Source of the DNA: BRH-c54 sp036567945
GTDB taxonomy: Bacteria > Bacteroidota > Bacteroidia > Flavobacteriales_E > Vicingaceae
Direction of reading: 5' to 3'
NCBI GenBank assembly: GCA_036567945.1
Contig: DATCTM010000001.1
Location: forward strand, 1-35,815
Length of the DNA stretch: 35,815 nucleotides
Below the pieces are notes generated by a model. It did not search any database. It was not told the DNA's origin and saw only the letters and a list, made by a program, of their open reading frames with translations. The first letter of the stretch is position 1. Each line of letters begins with the position of its first letter. The position numbers and the translations under genes are program-made. Shown piece after piece: positions 8,377-17,022 of this stretch.

Positions 8377-9251
8377 ATTAAACCTATTTTTTTTGCTGTT
8401 TCAGGTTTGCAAATTAAGTAATTCCAAAAAGATGAAACACTAATTTCATCTTTTTGAGTAACTACATCATTTTTATCATCAATATCGAAATAGATATATC
8501 CTTTACCTTTAAAAAGTGCATTGAGCTTAACGGCACATGCTTCATCCCAAATTTCTATTAAAAAATCTGATTTAAATTTATCGAGATATTCCCCCATGCC
8601 TTCTAATACTTCAGGCTCATGCGTTTCTACATCAATTTTCATCAAATCAATTCGTTCTATATTGTTTTTATCTATAAAGTCAACTAAGGTAATACATTCT
8701 ATTTCTAATTCTTTTTGTGGAGTTGTTTCAGATAAAAGCGATTTATTTACTGTAACAGAGGTACAAAAATCATGACCTTCCATTAAAAATACCTTTGCAG
8801 TTCCATTAAAATTAGAAGCAGCTTTTGGAACAACTGTAACGTCATAATTATTTATTTCAACATTATAATTCAAATATTCTAAGACTTTGGGGAGCGGCTC
8901 AAAAGTATAAACTTTAGCTGTTGGGTTCAATGCTTTTGTAACCAACGAATACAATCCTGTATTTGCTCCAATATCCATTACTACATTAGCATCTATACAT
9001 AGCTTTCTCCATAGTTTTAGTGATGTTTTTTCCCAACCGTTATCAATTCCTCCCCAAAACAACTCATTTTCTTCTGATGCGCCTAAATGGTACATTTTAA
9101 ATTGATGATTAGCATCTACCTTAACAGTAAAAACTCCTTTAAAGTGGAGATGTTTATATATCTTTTCAGGTAAATTTATCCATTTTATCAATGAAAAAAT
9201 TTGTTTCTTAAATGGAATTAAATTATAAATTTTCTTTACTACTTGCTTCAT
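8373..9251 (-). CDS. FkbM family methyltransferase
   Basis: The 292-residue protein has the FkbM-type SAM-binding core: VMDIGANTGLYS (91-102), a YTFEPLP segment (115-121), and the FkbM signature IDLMKIDVETHEPEVLEG around 200-217. FkbM family enzymes methylate hydroxyl groups, and they are common in polysaccharide loci, where they O-methylate sugars. Its stop shares bases with the proposed CTG start of the GT2 gene. Its ATG overlaps the stop of the upstream methyltransferase by one base (TAATG), so both are in the same operon. Substrate unknown. Confidence 0.9.
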   Translation of the reverse strand: MKQVVKKIYNLIPFKKQIFSLIKWINLPEKIYKHLHFKGVFTVKVDANHQFKMYHLGASEENELFWGGIDNGWEKTSLKLWRKLCIDANVVMDIGANTGLYSLVTKALNPTAKVYTFEPLPKVLEYLNYNVEINNYDVTVVPKAASNFNGTAKVFLMEGHDFCTSVTVNKSLLSETTPQKELEIECITLVDFIDKNNIERIDLMKIDVETHEPEVLEGMGEYLDKFKSDFLIEIWDEACAVKLNALFKGKGYIYFDIDDKNDVVTQKDEISVSSFWNYLICKPETAKKIGLI

Positions 9252-9973
9252 TATTTATCATATATTTCACACCAAATTTTCATTACTCCAAACCTAAAAT
9301 CCGTTTCTATTACTTTTAAGCCTGCATCTTTTATTAACCCCAATAATTCTTCTCTATCAAATTCCCAAACATGATCGGCATCTGTATATTGTATTTTATT
9401 ATTTAATTGGGTTCTATAATGATTCAAATAAGTTTTATCATAATCAGGTAATTCTATAAATATTTTTTTAGCATGTGGCACACACTTTTTTAGGAAGTCT
9501 AAAGGCTCATCTATATGCTCTAAAATATGCGATAATATAATTACATCAAACTTTTCATTACATGATTCAAGATAATCAAAAGCATCTCCGTATATAAATT
9601 CTAGGTTAGGTTGGTTATGTTTAGATTTTGCTATTTCTACATCTCCTTTTACATAATCAACTCCTACCACTTTTTCAGAAAAATCAGCCAATTTATTACT
9701 CATATCACCATATCCACTACCTAAATCAAGTACTTTATCTGTTGATTCAACTTGTTTTTTTATAAAATTAATGGTGTGGTAACGCAATGGATGATTTTCA
9801 TAAGGAAAGTAATTAAAAGATTCTTCGTGAGCTAATCTATCAAATATCCATTCTAAGGTAAGGTATAAATTAAACCTTGTTTTAGGTTTTAATATAGCTA
9901 ATAGTTTTGAAAATCTATATATTAAACTCAACAATAAAACACGTTCTTTTTCTCTTTTTAAATGTAATCCCAT
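9251..9973 (-). CDS. Class I SAM-dependent methyltransferase
   Basis: The 240-residue protein has motif I VLDLGSGYGD (81-90), an acidic VVGVDYVKG loop that binds the ribose of SAM, and ILSHILEHIDEPLDF as motif II, all of which fit the Methyltransf_11/23 group. It lies 7 bp after the upstream glycosyltransferase gene and overlaps the FkbM gene by one base. This is the second of two adjacent methyltransferases in the operon, which suggests a glycan with more than one methyl group, or a methylated chain end. The start at 9973 is an ATG and the alternatives would cut into the protein. Substrate unknown. Confidence 0.87.
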   Translation of the reverse strand: MGLHLKREKERVLLLSLIYRFSKLLAILKPKTRFNLYLTLEWIFDRLAHEESFNYFPYENHPLRYHTINFIKKQVESTDKVLDLGSGYGDMSNKLADFSEKVVGVDYVKGDVEIAKSKHNQPNLEFIYGDAFDYLESCNEKFDVIILSHILEHIDEPLDFLKKCVPHAKKIFIELPDYDKTYLNHYRTQLNNKIQYTDADHVWEFDREELLGLIKDAGLKVIETDFRFGVMKIWCEIYDK

Positions 9974-9980
9974 TGTATAA

Positions 9981-11090
9981 TTATGTTTTTATATATAAAT
10001 TAATGTATGAGTTCCACATTCGCTCAAAATTATACATTTCTAGGGCTGTTTTTTGTCCTTTTTCCTTAAAATCAGCACCATGCTCTAATGTGTAATTAAT
10101 TCCTTCTGCCATAGAAGCTGCATCTTTATAATTAACTAAATATCCATTTTGTTTATGTTGAATAGCATCCAAAGCAGAGCCGGTAGGAGTAGAAACTACA
10201 GGAGCGGCATTCATCATGGCTTCCGGTATTACAAAGCCAAAAGGTTCGTAGTTAGCAGCATGAGCATAAACATCTAATAGTGCGTATAAAGAGGGAATAT
10301 ATTCTCTATCTACCCAACCTGTAAATACAATATATTGAAGCACATTCAGTTTTTTAGCTAATTGTTGTAGTTCCTCTTTTTGATCGCCCTGACCAACAAA
10401 TAAGAAAACTGTGTTAGGATTCTTTTTTACAACTTCCGGAATTGCTTCTACTATGTAGCGATAACCTTTCCATTCAATTAAACGAGCTACTGTTCCAATA
10501 ATTTTTTTACCTGCTAATTGATACTTTTCTATAATTTCTTTTTTATACGTTTCCGATTGTTGAGTAAAAATCTCAGGTGGGATTCCGTGATGAATCATGG
10601 TAATTTTCTCTTTTGGAGCATTTTCTTTCTCAATAATAAATTTTTCTGCTTCTTTAGAAACAGGCACCAAATGAGTTGCATTTTTATTATTTATTCTATC
10701 TGCAAAAACCCATTTTGGAGCATAAAAATAATGGAAAGTTGTATCTTGTTTAGTTACCACTCTTTTCTTAACTCCTGCCAAACGAGCTGCCATCAACCCC
10801 GGAAAAGAATCATCAAATAAATGCGTGTGTACCACATCAGGCTTTAGTTTTTTAAACAAACTATACAATTGAAAAAAGGCACGAACCATCCCTCTTTTTC
10901 TTTTATGGTGATCAAATTTATACCAATAGCAATCCCAACCGTATTTACCCACATCTTCAATCATCTTTGGTTTTTCGGTATAAAGAGTTACAAAAGAGAA
11001 TTTATGCTCTTTTTGTTGTGCTGCTTTTTCAGCAAACCACTTAAAATATGGAACACTAGATTCGTTAGATATGACAAAAACAATATGCAT
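9981..11090 (-). CDS. Glycosyltransferase family 4
   Basis: The 369-residue protein is a well-preserved retaining GT4. The N-terminal domain has KPDVVHTHLFDD (83-94). The C-terminal domain has the donor-site run GTVARLIEWKGY (199-210), a FVGQGDQ loop (231-237), and the E282-x7-E290 pair within EPFGFVIPE that contacts the nucleotide sugar. Overlap with the glycosyltransferase gene before it (TAATG at 11090) and 7 bp to the next methyltransferase put it in the operon. GT4 enzymes build O-antigen or capsule repeat units in the cytoplasm. The sugar donor cannot be predicted. Confidence 0.93.
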   Translation of the reverse strand: MHIVFVISNESSVPYFKWFAEKAAQQKEHKFSFVTLYTEKPKMIEDVGKYGWDCYWYKFDHHKRKRGMVRAFFQLYSLFKKLKPDVVHTHLFDDSFPGLMAARLAGVKKRVVTKQDTTFHYFYAPKWVFADRINNKNATHLVPVSKEAEKFIIEKENAPKEKITMIHHGIPPEIFTQQSETYKKEIIEKYQLAGKKIIGTVARLIEWKGYRYIVEAIPEVVKKNPNTVFLFVGQGDQKEELQQLAKKLNVLQYIVFTGWVDREYIPSLYALLDVYAHAANYEPFGFVIPEAMMNAAPVVSTPTGSALDAIQHKQNGYLVNYKDAASMAEGINYTLEHGADFKEKGQKTALEMYNFERMWNSYINLYIKT

Positions 11091-12175
11091 TAGTTGGCAG
11101 ATTCAGTTAAAAATTGTTCTACTTTTTTTATTAAATTATTATAAGTAAATTGTTTGGCAAAAGTAATTCGTTCTTTAATAACAAATTGATTCTCTTCTTC
11201 ATTTAAAATCTTACTAAGTTGTTGAACTCCTTCTTTATGATTATTATAAGAATAAACCAACGTGTTATTTTGATAATCGATAAACTGTGGGGCTAAAACT
11301 GGTCTTCCCAATGCTAAATATTGTAGTAATTTATGATGATTAATATTATTACCATTAACCTCTAAAAACATTGGGGCTATACAAACTTTTGCTTGTGCTA
11401 TATAATTTTTAAGTGTTTTGAAGTGTTCAGCTCCGTGTAATATTAAATTTTTATGCTTATTTCTAAAAAAAACCTCATGAAATAAATCGTTTTTCGCATC
11501 TCCTATTTTTCCAATAAATAAAAACATTTCTTCCGGAAACTCTACAAGCATTTTATCAATTAATTCAACATCTAATCGATGGTCAATATTTCCAATATAT
11601 AATAAAAAACCTTTTTCGTACTCAATAGTGCTATCATTTATAAACTCTTCTTCAGAAATTCCATGAGATAATTCTAGAATAGCTCCATTAAATGTAATAT
11701 CTTTTAATAACTCTTTTGAAACAACAACTAATTTATCTATGTTTTTCAAAAGTGTTTTTTCTCTGTCATTAATATATTTATCAACTCTAAAATAGATTGT
11801 TAATTTGGGCTGAAATTGTTTAGGATTAGAAAATCGATAGGGATCAAAAGTCCAAAAAATATAATCTGATACAACATTCTTATTTAGCCATTTTTTTATA
11901 GTTTGACTAATAAGAAGTTCATTAATATTGGATAGAAATTCAAACCGGGTAAAAGGAAATCTATTGGTATAATTTAATATTGTTAGTGTTGATGAATAAT
12001 TAGAGGTACTTATTTTAGTTGAAAATAAATTTTTGAAAACCCATGGTTTTGGAGGATTAATAAACACAACTCTATTTTTCTTAGACAACTCATACGCCCA
12101 GTTATGTTTAGAGTACCAAACATCTCCCCAAGGTTCATTGGAAACAATTAATATATTTTGATTTTCTAATTTCAT
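11090..12175 (-). CDS. Glycosyltransferase, TuaH-like; second copy of a tandem pair
   Basis: This 361-residue protein is plainly a paralogue of the next gene upstream (12172-13245). They share the same opening MKLENQ and long identical stretches such as SNEPWGD, YSKHNWAYELSKKN, IFWTFDPYRFSNP and LKNIDKLVV. The layout, with a VVFINPP strand, a YFRVDKY segment and LYIGNIDHRLD opening the C-terminal domain, fits GT-B glycosyltransferases of the TuaH-like kind (recognised by general resemblance only). It overlaps the upstream copy by four bases (ATGA) and the downstream GT4 by one. Its role is probably transfer of a second, related sugar. Confidence 0.82.
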   Translation of the reverse strand: MKLENQNILIVSNEPWGDVWYSKHNWAYELSKKNRVVFINPPKPWVFKNLFSTKISTSNYSSTLTILNYTNRFPFTRFEFLSNINELLISQTIKKWLNKNVVSDYIFWTFDPYRFSNPKQFQPKLTIYFRVDKYINDREKTLLKNIDKLVVVSKELLKDITFNGAILELSHGISEEEFINDSTIEYEKGFLLYIGNIDHRLDVELIDKMLVEFPEEMFLFIGKIGDAKNDLFHEVFFRNKHKNLILHGAEHFKTLKNYIAQAKVCIAPMFLEVNGNNINHHKLLQYLALGRPVLAPQFIDYQNNTLVYSYNNHKEGVQQLSKILNEEENQFVIKERITFAKQFTYNNLIKKVEQFLTESAN

Positions 12176-13245
12176 CTTAAAAATTGCTCTACTTTTTCAA
12201 TCAGTTTTTCGTAAGTAAATTGTTTTGCAAATTGAATTCGTTGGACTACCTTTTCATTCGTTTCTGCATGAGATAATTGTTTTATTTTTTCAATTGCCTC
12301 ATCATCATTTTTATAGCTTATAATATATTCTTCTTTATTAATAACATCATTAAAAATTGGAGAAATTACAGGCTTCCCTAAAGCTAAATATTGTAATGTT
12401 TTATGGTGGTGTACTGCATTTCCATGAATTTTTAAATCCATTGGCACTAAACAAGCTTTTGAATAGTATATATAATTTTTTAAATTTTTAAAATGTTCTC
12501 CCCCATGAATTATTAGATTCTTGTATTTGTTCTTATAAAAAATATCTTGAGATAATTCAGTAAACAAATTATACATTTTTCCGATAAATACAAATCTTTC
12601 ATTAGGGAACTCTTGAAGTATTCTATCAATTAATTTTATATTTAACCGATGGTCAATATTTCCAACATATAAAAAATAACCTTTCTCATAATTTACAGTA
12701 TTAGTTGGAACAAATTCTTCTGATGAAATACCATGAGACAATTCTAACACACTACCATTAAATATTATATCCTTCAACAACTCTTTTGATGTAACTACTA
12801 ATTTATCAATGTTTTTTAAAAGTATTTTTTCTTTTTGAACCCTATATTTATCTACTCTAAAATAAATAGAAAATAAAGGAGAAAAGAATTGAGGGTTAGA
12901 AAATCGATAAGGATCAAAAGTCCAAAAAATGTATCTTTTATAGTTGTTATTCAACAGCCATTTTTTAATTTTTTTTGAAACAATAAAATTGTTTAATTTA
13001 TAGATTAAACTAAACCGTGTAAAAGGTAATATATTTTGATAACCTAATACCTGAAGTGATTCACTATAATCGTCTATACAGATTTTAAAACTCCATAAAT
13101 TACTAATTTTCCATTTAATTGGTGGGTTTATAAAAAACACTTTGTTTTTTTTAGACAATTCATAAGCCCAATTATGCTTAGAATACCAAATATCTCCCCA
13201 AGGTTCATTTGAAATAACTAATAGAGTTTGGTTTTCTAACTTCAT
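12172..13245 (-). CDS. Glycosyltransferase, TuaH-like; first copy of a tandem pair
   Basis: This 357-residue protein is closely related along its whole length to the gene after it. The strongest blocks are the N-terminal 40 residues, the WTFDPYRFSNP block, the ELLKDI...LELSHGIS block near the middle and LALGKPV near the C-terminus. Divergence between those blocks suggests an old duplication with separate specificities. It sits 88 bp after the fusion gene ending at 13334, the only real gap inside the left-going operon. The start is an ATG at 13245. The donor and acceptor are unknown. Confidence 0.82.
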   Translation of the reverse strand: MKLENQTLLVISNEPWGDIWYSKHNWAYELSKKNKVFFINPPIKWKISNLWSFKICIDDYSESLQVLGYQNILPFTRFSLIYKLNNFIVSKKIKKWLLNNNYKRYIFWTFDPYRFSNPQFFSPLFSIYFRVDKYRVQKEKILLKNIDKLVVTSKELLKDIIFNGSVLELSHGISSEEFVPTNTVNYEKGYFLYVGNIDHRLNIKLIDRILQEFPNERFVFIGKMYNLFTELSQDIFYKNKYKNLIIHGGEHFKNLKNYIYYSKACLVPMDLKIHGNAVHHHKTLQYLALGKPVISPIFNDVINKEEYIISYKNDDEAIEKIKQLSHAETNEKVVQRIQFAKQFTYEKLIEKVEQFLR

Positions 13246-13333
13246 GTATATTCTTTATCTTATTAAATTAACCCTAAAGAACTTCTTAGGAGATTATTCT
13301 CTTGTTTGAGTGATATTTTGGCACATGTGAATT

Positions 13334-15547
13334 TCATCTTTTACCTATTAATTTTTTCAGGGCTGTAATTATTTGGTTATGTCTCGTTAGATAACTTGCA
13401 AAATCAAGATGAGATACTGGAGTTTCTGCCATCCAAGCATCAAATACTTTTTCTGAAACACCTAATTTTTTTAATACATAAGCTTTATCTTGTTTGGTTT
13501 CATCTGTTTCCCAACATCTTGTTTTTAACTCTTCCAAAGCCTCTTCTCTAGTAATTTGATTAGAACATATCAATGACGACAAATGAGCTTTACGTTTGTC
13601 AATATTAAATTTCTTGGGCAAAATATAGTTCTGATAAAATCTTGTAAAAATAGATTCATTATGTTTAGCTCCATAATTTTTCCATCCAAACTCTTCTTTC
13701 AAAATTAATTCAGCTTCTTTTTTATTATAATCAATGTAGTCCAACAAATAAATGTAATTAGTTTTTCTATACTTTAAATGATAATATTCTTTGAAAAAAG
13801 TTAGTAATGGCAATGTTTTCAGACTAACCGACCCATATTTTTTATGTATAGATTTAATATTCAACGCATCATTTTTCCAGTGTATCCAAGCTTCAGGTAA
13901 AATGAATTCAGAACTTTGGTTATGACCTTGAAAAATATATTTTGTATTAAATTTTTTTGCAGCATCATACATCGTAGCAGAAATAGCATGATCTGTAACC
14001 AACTCAATGTCTACAACTCCAGCCTTTAAAAATGACATTTGTAAATCTTTAAATTCTTCCCAGTCGCACACGTAAGTGTATAAATCAACATTCAACTTTT
14101 TTAAAAGCGTTTCAATGTTTTGTGTGGCTGCTTCACTATTCCATCCATTATCAAAATGAACAGCTATTGGTCTAACTCCTAATTTTACCAGCTTATATAC
14201 TAAATAAGCACTATCTAACCCTCCGCTAACTCCAACAACACAATCATATTTTTTAGTTGCTCCATCTTCTTTAATTTTTGTAATTAAACGAGTTAAACTT
14301 TCTGGTTTTTTAATATTAACATTACTCTCACTTTGTATATAAGTATAATCATCATTACAATAATTGCAATTCCCTTCTTTATCAAACCAAATATTAGGGT
14401 CGTTAGCATTATCCATAACACAACGTTTACACTGAGTATAGAAAAAAGGTAAATTTTTTCTAATTTCAGCTGCAGTAAAATAAGTGGAGTTAATGGTTGC
14501 TTGCTTTTTCCAATCTTTTAACAATTCAGGTTTATCAAGTAAGTTTTGTAAAATTCCTTTTAATTCATCTGCTCCAGCATAATTGAATACAGAACCTTTT
14601 AAGTTTTCCGGAACAATAAGATGAGCAGGGAGTAAACCGGGTAATTCAAAACTCATCATATCATGTATGGCTGCTGTTGGCTTAGTTTTTCCTATATACT
14701 CGGTAGTTCCTAAGGCTTTAAATTCTGTCGTACTTGTTGAGAGTACCAAATCTGACGTTTCCATTTCTTTTAGAAACATATCAGGGGTTATTAATCCTTC
14801 TATTGGAAAATATTCAGCTATTCCGGGGTGTATTTTATTTGCTTTATCTAATTCACTTACTACCCATTTTCCATAATCTTCTAAGGGTCTTCCTGCAAAA
14901 GAAAAAGTAATGTTAGCTCGGTTTTTTGCAAAATAATGAATGGTCTCAATAACATCCTCATATCTTCTTCTGTCTTTATGAATACTGCCTGTTAAAACAA
15001 TTTTTAAACGATTATTTTCTTTGTGAAACTTTTTTTCTACACGTTTATGAAAGATAGTAAATGGTATATATAGAAATTTATATTTTTTAAAAAGAGACTT
15101 ATCATTATTTCTGATATAATTAAACATAAAATCTTCAACCGCAATATAATCGAAATTGGCAACTATTTTTTGTTTTAATTTTCTCTCTTTATAATATTTA
15201 TGAGTTCTAAAACGAGCATTGAGCCAAAAATTAAGGTTATGGATAGTAATTACTTTTTGGCAAGTTAAATTTTCGGCAATTTTCAACGCTCCTTTAAACC
15301 CTTTAAATATCGGACTTAATAAAAGAACTTCTATATTTTCTTCCTTGCAAACATCAATTACTTTATCGTATTCTTCGTCTAATCCGGAAATAATATGAAA
15401 CTTACCATTACAAAGTGCTGAATTATACTCATGCATTTTATCATACATTACCTTAGTAACAAAAAAAAACTTTTCCTCTCCTTCAAACAACTCTGATTGA
15501 GTTAACCCATACTGAAAATGTTCTGTTTCTATTATGGCAACTTTCAT
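13334..15547 (-). CDS. Fusion of a glycosyltransferase-like domain with a WbpG-type N-acetyl sugar amidotransferase
   Basis: This is a 737-residue two-part protein. Residues 1-~365 resemble a GT-B glycosyltransferase: a VLLLSPIF strand, VLTGSIHKDRRR (184-195) opening the second lobe, a FSFAGRP strand, and TTEYIGKTKPT near 281-291. Residues ~370-737 are a complete amidotransferase of the WbpG/PseA family: C373-x2-C376 and C394-x2-C397 (a likely metal site), PP-loop SGGLDS (441-446), and a VCDWEEFKDLQ segment. That family adenylates a sugar group and converts an N-acetyl group to an acetamidino group. The amidotransferase half is closely related to the separate gene at 17023. I find no frameshift at the join, and one start (ATG at 15547) and one stop. 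The overlap with the flippase is four bases (ATGA). Domain-level activity is inferred. Confidence 0.85.
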   Translation of the reverse strand: MKVAIIETEHFQYGLTQSELFEGEEKFFFVTKVMYDKMHEYNSALCNGKFHIISGLDEEYDKVIDVCKEENIEVLLLSPIFKGFKGALKIAENLTCQKVITIHNLNFWLNARFRTHKYYKERKLKQKIVANFDYIAVEDFMFNYIRNNDKSLFKKYKFLYIPFTIFHKRVEKKFHKENNRLKIVLTGSIHKDRRRYEDVIETIHYFAKNRANITFSFAGRPLEDYGKWVVSELDKANKIHPGIAEYFPIEGLITPDMFLKEMETSDLVLSTSTTEFKALGTTEYIGKTKPTAAIHDMMSFELPGLLPAHLIVPENLKGSVFNYAGADELKGILQNLLDKPELLKDWKKQATINSTYFTAAEIRKNLPFFYTQCKRCVMDNANDPNIWFDKEGNCNYCNDDYTYIQSESNVNIKKPESLTRLITKIKEDGATKKYDCVVGVSGGLDSAYLVYKLVKLGVRPIAVHFDNGWNSEAATQNIETLLKKLNVDLYTYVCDWEEFKDLQMSFLKAGVVDIELVTDHAISATMYDAAKKFNTKYIFQGHNQSSEFILPEAWIHWKNDALNIKSIHKKYGSVSLKTLPLLTFFKEYYHLKYRKTNYIYLLDYIDYNKKEAELILKEEFGWKNYGAKHNESIFTRFYQNYILPKKFNIDKRKAHLSSLICSNQITREEALEELKTRCWETDETKQDKAYVLKKLGVSEKVFDAWMAETPVSHLDFASYLTRHNQIITALKKLIGKR

Positions 15548-16878
15548 TTTTTATAGCTTTTCATTACTAAACCGTATAAATAGACAACATCTTGTTTAGT
15601 CGGAATAAGTAGATTATTTGTTTTTATAGTAGTTTTAGTTATAACAAAGATATAGGTAATTATAAAGATGGCAAAATAACTTATTAAAGTAGCAATGGCC
15701 GCTCCATTAATGTTAAATTTAGGAATAAGATAGATGTCAAAAACAACTGTAAATATCAAACCTATTGAACAGGCAATAATGTTAAAAATGTTTTTATTTG
15801 AAGAAACCAATAACATAGAAAACAGTTGTGTTATACAAGAAAACAAAATACCTATAGACAAAATTTGAAAAGGAACTATAGTTGGAGTAAATTCTTCTCC
15901 ATACATTAAGGGGATGATAAAATAAGATGTTGAAAAAGCTATAACAACCAATAAAAAAAAGAATGAAAAACTAAACCTGCTGATTTGTGCAAATAATATC
16001 AATCTCTTATCATCATCACTATTTGATAACTTTGGAAGAATAACTGACGCAATAGTTACCGATAAGTATAAAATAATTTGAACAATATTAGCTGCTAACG
16101 AATAATAACTCAACTGTTTTTCATCTAAATAATGATTAACTATCCACAAATCCAATCTATAATTAAAAAAATTAACAAACATTCCAATATAAATTAATAA
16201 GCTATAAGTTACAAAACCTTTAATTTTATTTACAATAGCGGCATTAAATTGAGGAATAATAGTTATTTGTCTCATATACAAATAAAACCAAATGATACTG
16301 TTTAATAGTAATAATATCAATGTAGCAACTAAAACGTAATTAAATTTCTCAACTACTGTAATCTGTTTTTCTTGCAGATAAAAATACAGTATTGGAAATA
16401 AAGCCGCATTAATTCCACTATTAATAATAGAAACTCTATTAATGATATTAAACTTAGAACGAGCTTGAAAAAAGGAAGTAATTAAATTATTAAAAAAAGA
16501 TAGAAAAAAAAGAACAAATAGCGAAATAAGATAAGGTATTGTATTATAATTTTCAGGCAAATAAAATGAACTAATATCAAGATAATAAGTAGTAAATAAT
16601 AGTCCTAATAAAATACTCGAACTTACCAAAAAAATTGCCGATGAAATTCCTGCAACAACTTGCTCTGTATATTTTTTACTTGACACGAAGTAAACTACTC
16701 CTGTTTGAATTCCAAAGGAAAAAATTAGTAGAAATAACAGATAATTTGCCTGAAATAAAGAAAAAATTCCTTTTGCTTCTTCACCCAAAATTCTTGTAGA
16801 AAATACTCCACTAACAATTCCCAATATAAAAACAGGAATTTGAGTAAGTACAGAATTAATAAGGTTTCTCCCAAGCAT
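15544..16878 (-). CDS. Polysaccharide flippase, Wzx / MATE-like
   Basis: The 444-residue protein is strongly hydrophobic with about 12-14 predicted membrane spans, and has the N-terminal pattern of Wzx-type exporters (first helix followed by FSTRILGEEAKGIFSLFQ). It would move the lipid-linked repeat unit across the inner membrane. It is the first gene of the left-going operon, transcribed from the 144-bp divergent region 16879-17022. I did not find an exact TAnnTTTG box on that strand, so its promoter is not identified. Placement beside glycosyltransferases and a Wzy candidate supports the call, but sequence alone does not give the substrate. Confidence 0.85.
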   Translation of the reverse strand: MLGRNLINSVLTQIPVFILGIVSGVFSTRILGEEAKGIFSLFQANYLLFLLIFSFGIQTGVVYFVSSKKYTEQVVAGISSAIFLVSSSILLGLLFTTYYLDISSFYLPENYNTIPYLISLFVLFFLSFFNNLITSFFQARSKFNIINRVSIINSGINAALFPILYFYLQEKQITVVEKFNYVLVATLILLLLNSIIWFYLYMRQITIIPQFNAAIVNKIKGFVTYSLLIYIGMFVNFFNYRLDLWIVNHYLDEKQLSYYSLAANIVQIILYLSVTIASVILPKLSNSDDDKRLILFAQISRFSFSFFFLLVVIAFSTSYFIIPLMYGEEFTPTIVPFQILSIGILFSCITQLFSMLLVSSNKNIFNIIACSIGLIFTVVFDIYLIPKFNINGAAIATLISYFAIFIITYIFVITKTTIKTNNLLIPTKQDVVYLYGLVMKSYKK

Positions 16879-16977
16879 TTAGTCAATGTATAAATAACAA
16901 TAGGCTAAAATAACTAAATTGAATGATAATTTAGTTGCTTTTTACCGCTATATATCAAAATATGTCTGATTAAAATA

Positions 16978-16985
16978 TACCTTTG
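16978..16985 (+). promoter_or_regulatory. -7 box of the amidotransferase gene at 17023
   Basis: TACCTTTG matches TAnnTTTG exactly, 37 bp upstream of the ATG at 17023. I see no TTG at the expected -33 distance. The 16879-17022 region also serves the divergent flippase operon. Confidence 0.5.
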
Positions 16986-17022
16986 TAACTTATTCAAAAC
17001 TAAAAATTAGTACCTTTTATTT

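Noticed and set aside
13246..13333. Promoter or hidden gene in the 88-bp gap of the polysaccharide operon
   Set aside because: There is no exact TAnnTTTG on the minus strand and no open frame. Only a weak CCTAA/TTAGG stem is visible near 13273-13290.
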